Assembly (NCBI GenBank): GCA_029210905.1
Contig: JARGGF010000026.1
Location: 1 to 14,244, forward strand
DNA from: Bacteroidales bacterium
GTDB taxonomy: Bacteria > Bacteroidota > Bacteroidia > Bacteroidales > NBLH01
Length of the DNA stretch: 14,244 nucleotides
Reading direction: 5' to 3'
Of the stretch, positions 1 through 7,197 are shown piece by piece. Numbering within the stretch: the first letter of the stretch is position 1; each line of letters begins with the position of its first letter. The position numbers were made by a program, and so were the translations under genes. Below the pieces are notes generated by a model. It searched no databases and was not told the DNA's origin. It saw nothing but the letters and a program-made list of their open reading frames with translations.

Positions 1-54
1 GCCATAAAAGTTATTATTAAATTTAGAATATTTGTGGTTATTTTTAGAACTTAG

Positions 55-594
55 CCAAAAAAAGTAAATCTGGATCTGGAATCACTTGAGTTTGATTTTC
101 ATACACCAACTAACGAGGCCAGTTTTGATCACTATTCAAGTTATGTGAGATTATTTGATGGCGAAAAAACTTTTATCCAAAAAGACTATTTTAATATTTT
201 AACAGGAATTAATAAGCTTGATGTTAACTTTGAGGTACAAAACAGGAAACTCTCCGAAATTTCTGATAGTGCTTCGGGTGCTTCATTTGACGTTCTTAAA
301 ACTACATTTGCTGTATATGGAGTCGATGACTTTTTGTTCTATTGGGAAAATTATTCAAAAGATAATAAGATAAGTTTCCCTCCAATTCCAACTGAATTAA
401 CACAGGTAATTGGTGGGTTGAGCAACACCAATCTTGGATTTGTGGAAGGAGGTATGCAGTTGGAAGCTACAGATTATCAGTATATTGATGGCTATTCAAA
501 TTTTATAAGCCGACTTTTTGGCCGTGATGGATTGGATCTTCAGGATGGAGCAACTTCAATGCAGCATACAATTATGGAATTTCCTGTTAAATAA
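55..594 (+). pseudogene. 3' remnant of an unrecognised gene
   Basis: I do not recognise this protein. The frame is open from just after a TAG at 52-54 to the TAA ending at 594. The first usable start is GTG at 145, giving 149 residues, but the sequence reads as protein for about 30 codons before it (acidic and aromatic residues, well-spaced codons), with no ATG, GTG or TTG there. Before the TAG the same frame is open to the window edge and encodes a short hydrophobic stretch (VIIKFRIFVVIF). The simplest reading is a gene broken by a nonsense codon or decayed at its 5' end; alternatives are a GTG start at 145 or a frameshift near 54. The product is acidic, rich in F, Y, D and G, with no membrane segment in the main body and no motif I can name. 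It converges with the Mut7-C gene across a terminator hairpin. Confidence 0.45.
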
Positions 595-603
595 AAAAAA
601 CAA

Positions 604-662
604 ATGCCTGTCATAGGCTATTAATTATCATTTAAACCGATAATAAATTTTATGGCAGGCAT
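604..662 (-). terminator. Terminator of the Mut7-C gene
   Basis: Inverted repeat ATGCCTGTCATA (604-615) with TATGGCAGGCAT (651-662), 11 of 12 positions paired, separated by 35 nt. On the minus strand it is followed by TTTG and then eight T (A tract 593-600). The right arm touches the Mut7-C stop codon. The plus-strand side has no clean T tract, so it mainly serves the minus-strand gene. The loop is long for a classical intrinsic terminator. Confidence 0.6.
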
Positions 663-1387
663 CATTTCATTAACTCCAGCATTCTGTTATAGTGTGACCC
701 TTTCCAGTAAATTTGTTTACAACCAATACACTGCCAGAATTCATTATATTCTTCAATGGTGCCTGGTTCAAGTTTATCGATAATTTCGGTTTTTGAGACC
801 TTTTCAATCGCCCCATTACAGCGAATACACCTGGTAAATGGATCAAAATGGGCATTTAACCTGTATCTTTCGGTCACTTCCTTAAATTGTTCATAGGAAT
901 CTTTTTTCCTTAAATAATAACCAAAAACCACAGAAGAACGTTTTAAAAGACCTACATCGCGTGTTAAAACAATTCTTTTTTCTTTACCGCCCCTGTCAGC
1001 AATATATTTATCACCCCAGTCTTCGTTATTATAAAGCACATCAAAGCCAGCCATTCGTAGATATCGGGCCAGACCGCCAAGGTGGACATCCAATATAAAT
1101 CTGGCCTTTCCTAGAGGTTTGATGGATACTATATCTTGAATATCCATTTTATGGTAATAGGGAAATACTTTAATTTCATCAAGGTTATTAATTTTATAAT
1201 CAAAGCTAACAGATTGATTATTAGCTAGAATTATAGCAACTTCCGGATGTGGTATCCCTATAGCTTCAATGGCATCTTTAATAGACGGAGCCTCCTTATA
1301 AACATAGGTTATTGATTGATTTCTGTTTTTTTTCTGCAGAAAATCATTTAATTCATACATAAATTGAAATGTAGCTTTGCGCTGCAT
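662..1387 (-). CDS. Mut7-C RNase with ubiquitin-like N-terminus
   Basis: Predicted cytoplasmic RNase of the Mut7-C family (PIN-like fold), 241 residues. Residues about 1-92 resemble the ubiquitin-like (beta-grasp) domain often fused ahead of Mut7-C. The catalytic part follows: FILDVHLGGLARYLR (97-111) holds Asp100, a likely metal ligand, and RIVLTRDVGLL (138-148) holds Asp144. A C-terminal zinc ribbon has CIRC (187-190) and CIGC (220-223), ending in the family's YWKGSH signature (227-232). All expected motifs are present, so the protein looks intact and of normal length. ATG at 1387 is the first possible start because an in-frame TAG lies two codons upstream. An AGGAG about 30 nt before the ATG is too far to serve as a ribosome site. 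It lies 129 nt downstream of the adenylate kinase gene on the same strand and has a candidate promoter in that gap. The RNA target of the bacterial family is not established. Confidence 0.88.
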   Translation of the reverse strand: MQRKATFQFMYELNDFLQKKNRNQSITYVYKEAPSIKDAIEAIGIPHPEVAIILANNQSVSFDYKINNLDEIKVFPYYHKMDIQDIVSIKPLGKARFILDVHLGGLARYLRMAGFDVLYNNEDWGDKYIADRGGKEKRIVLTRDVGLLKRSSVVFGYYLRKKDSYEQFKEVTERYRLNAHFDPFTRCIRCNGAIEKVSKTEIIDKLEPGTIEEYNEFWQCIGCKQIYWKGSHYNRMLELMK

Positions 1388-1441
1388 GCTCTATGGAAAT
1401 TATACGAGAGTTATTTCTCCTTTTCTATATCATAAATTTAA

Positions 1442-1475
1442 CAAAGTTTAGAATAAGTAATGAAATTAATCCAAA
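1442..1475 (-). promoter_or_regulatory. Candidate promoter for the Mut7-C gene
   Basis: On the minus strand TTTG (1475-1472) is followed after 21 nt by TAAACTTTG (1450-1442). This resembles the Bacteroidota pattern TTTG / TAnnTTTG, but with one extra base in the -7 element. It would give a leader of about 50 nt. Such short matches are common in AT-rich DNA. Confidence 0.35.
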
Positions 1476-1516
1476 TTTTAATTCGTAGTTAATCAATACG
1501 AACAAAGTTCTGTACG

Positions 1517-2683
1517 TTATATTTTCCTGAATTCCTGTTCAATCTCTGTTGAAAGTCGTTCAAAAACCTCTTCGAAAGAACCCATACCATCAATTTTTTT
1601 TATATTATGGGTCTGGCTGTATTTTTCAATAACAGGTATGGTTTTATTCTCATGCTCTTGTAAGCGTTTAACAATTTTTTCAGTGCTGTCATCATAAGGC
1701 ATGCACCGATCAGTTTTACTACGTGCATCAAGGCGTGAAATAAGTTCGAGGGTTGGTACCTCAATATCAATTATCTCAGAAATTGAAGAATTATTTTTTT
1801 TTAGCAGACCGTCCAAAATATACGATTGCACAAGCGTACGCGGAAAACCTTTAAAAATGAAACCTTTAATGTCTTTTGCCTTTTCAATTTTCTGTTCAAT
1901 TAGCTGAACCACAATCTCATCTGGCACCAGGTCTCCATTTTCATAAAGTTCCTGAATTCTTTTTCCGGTTTCAGTTTTATTTTCAATTTCCTGCTCAAGC
2001 ATCTTTCCTGTAGCCACATATTGAAGTCCAAACTTTTTGGCCAGGGCCATTCCCTGAGAGCCCCTGCCTGATCCAGGATACCCAAACAGCACAATATTTA
2101 AAAGATTTTTACTTAATTCATCCTGTAATATTTCACAAATTTCATCATGAACTTGTTCAATGGTGTTTAGTCCATTTATTGAATGATATATTCCTCTATC
2201 CTTGTAGTATTTAAGGACAGGTAGCGTTTTATTATGGTATTCCTTTAGCCTGTTTCTAATTACATCCTCAGAATCGTCGCTTCGCCCGGATGTTTTACCT
2301 CGGTTCAACAATCTTTGCACCGATTCTTCCTCTTCCACTTCAAGACTGATTAGACAATTTAAAGATGTATTAAGCTTAATCATCAGTCCTTCAAGTATAT
2401 ATGCCTGAACATAAGTACGAGGAAAACCATCAAATAAAAATCCTTTTGATTCCTGGTTTTCTTTAATTGTTTTTTCAATTATTTGAACAATAATCTCGTC
2501 CGAAACCAGTCCTCCTGATGCAATGATGCTTTGTGCTTCCAAACCAAGCTTGGATTTTTCTTTGATTTCTTTTCGAAGTATATCTCCTGTAGAAATATAA
2601 AATAATTTGTATTTTTCAATCAGCATTTCTGATTGTGTTCCTTTCCCCGCTCCCGGAGGGCCAAATAGAGCAATGTTTAGCAT
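1517..2683 (-). CDS. adk: Tandem adenylate kinase, second domain degenerate
   Basis: Two adenylate kinase domains in one 388-residue chain; a bacterial Adk is usually about 190-215 residues. The enzyme interconverts ATP+AMP and 2 ADP in the cytoplasm. Domain 1 (1-190) has every expected motif: P-loop GPPGAGKGTQ (8-17, Lys14), STGDILR (31-37), DGFPRT (85-90), the short-lid type RLLNR (124-128), GRSDD (133-137) and RNRL (143-146). Domain 2 (193-388) aligns along its length but is altered at the chemistry: P-loop GYPGSGRGSQ (201-210) has Arg207 for Lys, ATGK (224-227) has Lys for Asp, Glu230 replaces the AMP-binding Arg, and KGFPRT (278-283) has Lys for the metal-linked Asp. Arg and Asp residues of the lid partly remain (317, 321, 331-332). 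Domain 1 should be active; domain 2 is probably a non-catalytic or regulatory copy. The ATG at 2683 sits directly before the conserved LNIALFG strand. It lies between the esterase and Mut7-C genes, same strand, with no evident functional tie to either. Confidence 0.92.
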   Translation of the reverse strand: MLNIALFGPPGAGKGTQSEMLIEKYKLFYISTGDILRKEIKEKSKLGLEAQSIIASGGLVSDEIIVQIIEKTIKENQESKGFLFDGFPRTYVQAYILEGLMIKLNTSLNCLISLEVEEEESVQRLLNRGKTSGRSDDSEDVIRNRLKEYHNKTLPVLKYYKDRGIYHSINGLNTIEQVHDEICEILQDELSKNLLNIVLFGYPGSGRGSQGMALAKKFGLQYVATGKMLEQEIENKTETGKRIQELYENGDLVPDEIVVQLIEQKIEKAKDIKGFIFKGFPRTLVQSYILDGLLKKNNSSISEIIDIEVPTLELISRLDARSKTDRCMPYDDSTEKIVKRLQEHENKTIPVIEKYSQTHNIKKIDGMGSFEEVFERLSTEIEQEFRKI

Positions 2684-2763
2684 ATAATTTAGGTTAGATT
2701 ATTTAAAAAAGTTAATATTAGCTTAAAAATAATAATTAATACAATAAAAACTAAATTGAGAAT

Positions 2764-2801
2764 AAAAAAAGCAGAAATTATTCAATTTCTGCTTTTTTTT
2801 T
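2764..2801 (-). terminator. Hairpin terminator after the esterase gene
   Basis: Perfect 9-bp stem GCAGAAATT (2771-2779) / AATTTCTGC (2784-2792) with a 4-nt loop, flanked by seven A on the left and nine T on the right, so it can terminate in either direction. In context it ends the minus-strand transcript of the esterase, 165 nt past its stop codon, and separates it from the adenylate kinase gene. Confidence 0.8.
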
Positions 2802-2965
2802 GATGATTAATTTTAATCGAAAATTAATCAATAGATTTTTATTGAGAAAAGCTAAGGATCAAAATTTAATTATTCCATCAGCAAAAAATATTAACAACAT
2901 CACCAGACAGTTGTTTTCTAGTGGCATATAGTTTTTGAAATGACATACCATAGTTCTCTAATATT

Positions 2966-3829
2966 TTAATACTGATGAAAAGCATCTGAAACAAATTCCA
3001 ATACAACAGGTAACGAAGCCCTCCAATAAGTCCAATTATGTGCTCCATCACGAACACGATACTCATGTGGAATGTTTTTCTTTCGCATGGCAATATGTAC
3101 CAGGCTGTTGCCTTCAAAAAGAAAATCATCATCGCCGCAATCAATAAACCAACGAATTGCATTTATTTGGTCTTCAGGTAATTGATTTACCAGAGAAATG
3201 GCATTGTGCCTGTTAAAATATTCTTCAATTTGCTTTTCCGTAAATTCATTAGAGTTCTTTAAAAAACGGCTCTTAAATTCATCAATTGTCAGTGGCCCCA
3301 CATAAGCACTTAAAGGGCAGGCAGATGAAAAAAGTTCAGGATGATGCAAAGCATACATAAAGGATCCACCACCACCCATTGATAATCCAGCAACGGCACG
3401 ATAACGTTTTTCGCCTTTAATTCGATAAGTTTTTTCTACAAATGGCATTAATTCCTCAAAAAAGAAGTCCTCGTAGCGCCAGTCACCTTTAATGGAGTTA
3501 AAGTACCCAACTTGTCCGGTATTAGCATCAGGCATTACAATAATCATTGGAGTGGCTTTACCTGATTTAATGGCCTGATCTGTTATTCGAAGAACTTCAC
3601 CAAATTGCACCCAACCTGTCTGATCATCACCCATTCCATGCAATAAGTAAAGCACCGGATAACTCCTTTGTGAACTTTCATAATCAGGAGGGAGGTAGAT
3701 AGCAAATTTTCTTTCACTTTTTAGGATTTTACTTGTAAGCACCAGGTTATCAAATACTTTTCCATGTTGTGAAAAGATTGAAACTGAAGCAATTAGAAAG
3801 GTAATAAGAGTAAATGTAATTTTTTTCAT
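2966..3829 (-). CDS. Secreted esterase, alpha/beta hydrolase (esterase D / CE1-like)
   Basis: Serine esterase of the putative-esterase superfamily (PF00756 type, as in esterase D, feruloyl and acetylxylan esterases), 287 residues. A signal peptide occupies about residues 1-20 (charged MKK, hydrophobic core to SIFS), with no lipobox Cys, so it should be a soluble periplasmic or secreted enzyme. The mature part shows the expected order: oxyanion-hole LLHGMGDD (62-69), nucleophile elbow GLSMGG (148-153, Ser150), acid region DCGDDDFL (230-237, probably Asp235) and GAHNWTYW (262-269, His264). Length is normal for a single-domain member. The triad is complete. Substrate is unknown; relatives remove acyl or hydroxycinnamoyl groups from plant polysaccharides or hydrolyse small thioesters, and no PUL genes flank it to settle this. 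ATG at 3829 directly precedes the signal peptide; no Shine-Dalgarno is seen. It is transcribed away from the GxxExxY gene. Confidence 0.87.
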   Translation of the reverse strand: MKKITFTLITFLIASVSIFSQHGKVFDNLVLTSKILKSERKFAIYLPPDYESSQRSYPVLYLLHGMGDDQTGWVQFGEVLRITDQAIKSGKATPMIIVMPDANTGQVGYFNSIKGDWRYEDFFFEELMPFVEKTYRIKGEKRYRAVAGLSMGGGGSFMYALHHPELFSSACPLSAYVGPLTIDEFKSRFLKNSNEFTEKQIEEYFNRHNAISLVNQLPEDQINAIRWFIDCGDDDFLFEGNSLVHIAMRKKNIPHEYRVRDGAHNWTYWRASLPVVLEFVSDAFHQY

Positions 3830-4034
3830 GATTAATTATATATTGCGATATTATTTTACGATGACAATTTACTTAAAATAATTTAAAATTGAAATTTAAA
3901 TCGGAGAGTCTCTCGAAGTTTAGCAAAGAATTACACTGATTTTTTTAATAAGATAATTTCTCTATTTGAAATTTTATTCCAGGCTCACTTTCTTTTTAGG
4001 AATTAAATAAATTTGCTTTTTATAAACTTAAATA
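3830..4034. other. Divergent intergenic region, esterase / GxxExxY
   Basis: A 205-nt AT-rich spacer with no coding frame. It holds an imperfect dyad at 3901-3916, TCGGAGAG-T-CTCTCGA with a single-base bulge, which stands out in composition and could be an operator. A weak minus-strand -7-like site (ATTCTTTG read on that strand, around 3923-3930) would serve the esterase. The plus-strand promoter is listed separately. Confidence 0.4.
3989..4015 (+). promoter_or_regulatory. Promoter of the GxxExxY gene
   Basis: TAAATTTG at 4008-4015 fits the Bacteroidota -7 consensus TAnnTTTG exactly. At the proper distance upstream lies TTTC (3989-3992), one base off the -33 TTTG. Predicted transcription start is near 4021, giving a leader of about 14 nt before ATG 4035. 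Confidence 0.5.
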
Positions 4035-4406
4035 ATGGAACAAAACGAACTTACTTCACAAATTCTTAAATGTGCATTTGCTGTTCATTCTGCTTTGGGT
4101 CCAGGCTTGCTTGAAAGTGCATACGAAGAATGTCTATTTTATGAATTAAAACAAGATGGATTGAAAGTTGAGAAACAGAAAACCTTACCGCTTGTATACA
4201 GGGAAGTTAAACTCGATGCTGGCTATAGAATAGATTTGTTAGTTGAAAATAAGGTCGTTCTTGAATTGAAATCAGTGGAAGCATTAAATGACGTTCATAT
4301 TGCCCAGGTTTTAACTTATCTAAAATTATCGGGATGTAAAATCGGATTGCTTTTGAATTTTAATGTTAAAAGCATGAAACATGGGATTAAGAGATTGATA
4401 GTTTAA
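4035..4406 (+). CDS. GxxExxY protein (PD-(D/E)XK-like)
   Basis: Small protein of the GxxExxY family, 123 residues, the normal size. The name-giving motif is GLLESAY (24-30: Gly24, Glu27, Tyr30). A PD-(D/E)XK nuclease-like core follows: Asp67 in RIDLLVE, Glu77 and Lys79 in LELK, and Gln91 in IAQVLTYL. All core positions are present, so a nuclease fold with potential activity is likely. The cellular role is unknown; members are often found as dispersed, multiple copies in environmental genomes, which has suggested mobility or a repeat-linked lifestyle. No partner gene is adjacent. The gene has its own promoter and is followed within 16 nt by a large heptamer-rich inverted repeat, which may be more than coincidence. 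It converges with the glycosidase gene at 4510-7197. ATG 4035 is preceded by no Shine-Dalgarno. Confidence 0.9.
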   Translation: MEQNELTSQILKCAFAVHSALGPGLLESAYEECLFYELKQDGLKVEKQKTLPLVYREVKLDAGYRIDLLVENKVVLELKSVEALNDVHIAQVLTYLKLSGCKIGLLLNFNVKSMKHGIKRLIV

Positions 4407-4421
4407 AATATTAGTAATCTC

Positions 4422-4524
4422 TTAACCACGAAGTTTCACAGAGTATGGCACAGAGTTCCACTGAGGACTACATATACTCAGTGAAACTCTGTGAGAATTA
4501 ACCTCTGTGTTACTCTGTGGTTAA
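4422..4524. repeat. Imperfect inverted repeat of CACAGAG-type heptamers
   Basis: Left arm 4422-4465 and right arm 4477-4524 are inverted copies around an 11-nt centre (4466-4476). Both begin TTAACCAC on their own strand and end in CACTGAG. Heptamers CACAGAG or one-base variants occur at 4427, 4437, 4449 and 4459 in the left arm, and (on the minus strand) at 4519, 4509, 4493 and 4483 in the right. Within pairs the starts are exactly 10 nt apart, about one helical turn. The arms differ by a 4-nt indel and a few substitutions. The transcript would fold into a long hairpin, but there is no T tract, so it is not a standard terminator. It lies between the stop codons of two convergent genes and overlaps the end of the glycosidase frame. 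Confidence 0.85.
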
Positions 4525-7197
4525 ACCCATTTTCCTAATCCTCACCCCATCCAGCATCGCCCTATTTACCTCAACATTCATATTTTCATTATAATCTTCA
4601 AAACTAAGTTCAATTACGTTTTTACCTTTTTTAAGCGCTACTTCCCAAAGGTTTGAATAGCCAAAATTCGACCATTCATCTTTGCCAATCTGGGGCATCA
4701 CAATCACTCCAATGGTCTCATTATTAATACTTAAGGTTCTGATGGCGCATTTGTTATCGGTGTTGTAAGGTCCACTTCCATTGGAGTACCTGAAATCAAT
4801 CAGGTATTTCCCATCGGCTTCAGCTTCAAAACTCATTGAAACCTTTCTGTTCTTCTCTTTGCTGAGTTCGATAAATCCTTTGCCGGTGAAACCCTGGTAG
4901 GGCAGGGTGGAAGCTTTTGCAAAATAGGCAGCATCTATAAAATAAGCTGAATTTTCATTAACTGGATTAATTGGCTCACTTAAGAAGGAATTAACACCAT
5001 TAGTAGCGCTACTTGCTACCTGCCATTCATCTGTAATATAGCTGTTTACGGGATTGTATTCAAGTGAATTTGTACGTTTACTTTCTTGCCCATTTTTATA
5101 AATAATGTATTCTTTGATTCCGTCAATTGGCTCCCAACTCAAAGTTCTTTCTTTTTCGGAGACATAAGGCATCGCTGGTGAAAACGTATTCTCCACCAAA
5201 TTAAATTTGCCTTTGTCTTTTATTGAGGAGTTTAATTGGATTTTTATAGTATGTTTGCCTTCAAGATTGCCCGGAATAAAAGACTTTTCAAGTTTTTCTC
5301 CATCAAGGCTTATTTGGCTTATTTCATTTCCAAAGCCAAGCAATTCAAAATCAAGGATCGCTTTTCGGTATTTGAAGTTATTAAGCACTATTTTATTGCC
5401 ATATGCTTCTGGTACAGTGGGAGTTAACAAAATGCCATCTTTTTCAAAATTCATGCCTAGTAACACTCTGTAAATCATTGACATATTTGCTGCCACGGAC
5501 CATAACTGCCTGTCAGAATTGATTTCGGTACCCTTAAAATCTCCATTATCAGCCACAAAGTTTTCTTTGTTGGTGAGGAACATCGCTGCAGGACGGTAAA
5601 AAGCTGCTAAACCTTGTTCTAAGGCACTGTAATTTAAATTCTTAGCTGCTGCAATATTCCAGAATGCCTGTACAAAAGGCCAAACTGCATTGTTATGATA
5701 AGGTGGTATTTGAGGTATTTGTGGGTATACACATGGCGCCCCAAAAGAAACCATTGGCGTATTGCTGATTACTTTTTTGCTTTGTTCAGGCGTTGGTATC
5801 CTAAAAAGTACACTAAGAGCCTCACCCAGACTTTCTGATTTTGGCGATAACACTTTGGAGGCCCTGCCATAGATAAATTGTCCGTAATAACCTTTATCTT
5901 CGACCCAAAGGTGCTGATTTATAGCTGTTTTCAATTTTTGAGCAACTTTGTTGTATATGGTAGCATCTTTGCCTTTAATTATTGCCATCTCAGCCATTAT
6001 TTCGTAAGCCCTAAAATGTACTGCATTGGTTCCCAGGCACATCGATTCATAAATGTCTGTGCTATTCATCCATTTTGGAAAAGTTTGCTTACGCCAGTCA
6101 AGGAAGGAGGATTCGCCTCGCATTAAACCTGTTACAGGATCAACAATGGTTTTTAAATCAGCCTGCAACGATTTTTCGATAATTGGATAAATTATATTTA
6201 ACCATTCTTCGTCACCTGTAATTTTATAAAGTTCATAGGCTGCTATCACCCAGGTGGTCCTGTCTGATGAAACCGGCCAGGCACCGCCAGTTCCGGTGTC
6301 CTGAATGATACGACCGTTGCTGACCTTCCGCAACAGGCTGGTTTTACAAATTTCGGGCTCTATTATACCCAGGCTTAAAAACACACTGTAACTTACATCG
6401 CGTGTCCAAACACCCGGCCACTCCTTGCCGGTTCTAAAAGTGCCATCGTTTTCAATGTTCATTACTGTTTCATCAAGTCCCAGATTGTAAAGCGCATCAA
6501 TGATTACTTTACCTGATGTCAATTGTGGATATTTTGAAATATCATTGCCAAGTTTCCAGTGATTTTGGGTAAAATTATCAGGATTGTATGGGTTCATTAC
6601 TAATTCAAGCTCAAAAACTCCATCACCATCAGAATCTTTTAATTCAAGGCCTTTGTTGTGCAGGTTTTCAAAATCCCAGCTCAAAGGTGCAGTATTTCCT
6701 GCCATATAAAGTCCTTTAAAGTCACTTTTATATATTTTTTCACCAGTAACTGCCTCAAAAAAACCCTTTTCTTCAAAATCCTGTAAAACTTTAGTAAAGT
6801 CAAGTTTTACAGTGAGTTTGGTGTTGGGTGGTAAAGCCTTTCCACCAGCATCAATATCCTGCATTAAATCATCACTTCCAAAGGCTAAAGAGATTGTGTT
6901 GTTTGCATCTTCACCGGTATTAAAGAGGTATTTATGGTTCATGGCAAATAGTTTTTCATTGTCCTTGCCATTAATACTGAACTTAAATTCCATGAGAGCC
7001 GAAATTTTATCGCTGGCAGGACTCTGATAGTTCGAGGTTATTTCGGTTGACGAAAGGGCACGGGCTGTGTAATTGGCCTGTACCACTGCACTGTCAGTGA
7101 TGCTATATAGCTCCGATTGATAAAGTGGAAGTTTATTTTTGCTGCACGCAAATAAAATTGTTGCCATTAAAAAAATGATTAATCCATTTTGTTTCAT
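4510..7197 (-). CDS. Lipoprotein with six-hairpin glycosidase core and C-terminal accessory modules
   Basis: A 895-residue exported glycoside-hydrolase-like protein. The N-terminus is a lipoprotein signal with lipobox LFAC (15-18, Cys18). The next residues (SKN) lack the acidic surface-export signal, so a periplasm-facing anchor is likelier than surface display. Residues about 25-230 look like beta-sandwich modules and include an EF-hand-like loop DSDGDGVFELEL (188-199). Residues about 230-600 form the (alpha/alpha)6 core, with WPGVWTRDVSYS (260-271), SSFLDWRKQTFPKWM (363-377), SLGEALSVLF (456-465) and QLWSVAANMSMIYRVLLG (564-581). A beta domain (600-655), an fn3-like region (675-745) and a CBM6/35-like module (750-890) follow. 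The core resembles amylo-alpha-1,6-glucosidase/GH63-like six-hairpin enzymes. I cannot fix the CAZy family, the catalytic acids or the substrate. There is no SusC/SusD pair nearby. The final LTTE and stop codon come from the adjoining repeat. ATG 7197 leads straight into the signal peptide. Confidence 0.8.
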   Translation of the reverse strand: MKQNGLIIFLMATILFACSKNKLPLYQSELYSITDSAVVQANYTARALSSTEITSNYQSPASDKISALMEFKFSINGKDNEKLFAMNHKYLFNTGEDANNTISLAFGSDDLMQDIDAGGKALPPNTKLTVKLDFTKVLQDFEEKGFFEAVTGEKIYKSDFKGLYMAGNTAPLSWDFENLHNKGLELKDSDGDGVFELELVMNPYNPDNFTQNHWKLGNDISKYPQLTSGKVIIDALYNLGLDETVMNIENDGTFRTGKEWPGVWTRDVSYSVFLSLGIIEPEICKTSLLRKVSNGRIIQDTGTGGAWPVSSDRTTWVIAAYELYKITGDEEWLNIIYPIIEKSLQADLKTIVDPVTGLMRGESSFLDWRKQTFPKWMNSTDIYESMCLGTNAVHFRAYEIMAEMAIIKGKDATIYNKVAQKLKTAINQHLWVEDKGYYGQFIYGRASKVLSPKSESLGEALSVLFRIPTPEQSKKVISNTPMVSFGAPCVYPQIPQIPPYHNNAVWPFVQAFWNIAAAKNLNYSALEQGLAAFYRPAAMFLTNKENFVADNGDFKGTEINSDRQLWSVAANMSMIYRVLLGMNFEKDGILLTPTVPEAYGNKIVLNNFKYRKAILDFELLGFGNEISQISLDGEKLEKSFIPGNLEGKHTIKIQLNSSIKDKGKFNLVENTFSPAMPYVSEKERTLSWEPIDGIKEYIIYKNGQESKRTNSLEYNPVNSYITDEWQVASSATNGVNSFLSEPINPVNENSAYFIDAAYFAKASTLPYQGFTGKGFIELSKEKNRKVSMSFEAEADGKYLIDFRYSNGSGPYNTDNKCAIRTLSINNETIGVIVMPQIGKDEWSNFGYSNLWEVALKKGKNVIELSFEDYNENMNVEVNRAMLDGVRIRKMGLTTE

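Noticed and set aside
1388..1430. AGGAG sequence upstream of the Mut7-C start as a Shine-Dalgarno
   Set aside because: It is about 30 nt from the ATG, and no alternative start lies closer in frame.
2878..3162. Hydrophobic minus-strand frame of 94 codons over the esterase 3' end
   Set aside because: It overlaps the esterase out of frame; its apparent hydrophobicity comes from the shifted reading of AT-rich codons, and the esterase frame carries the catalytic Asp and His.
662..3829. Esterase, adenylate kinase and Mut7-C as one operon
   Set aside because: A perfect hairpin with T tract separates the first two, gaps are 282 and 129 nt, and the Mut7-C gene has its own promoter candidate.
4422..4524. 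Heptamer cluster as a CRISPR array
   Set aside because: Units are 7 nt with 3-nt gaps, arranged as inverted arms; no 25-40-nt repeats with unique spacers and no cas genes.
4422..4524. Inverted repeat as an ordinary bidirectional terminator
   Set aside because: No T tract on either side and arms far longer than needed; the real terminators in this window have clean 9-12-bp stems with T runs.
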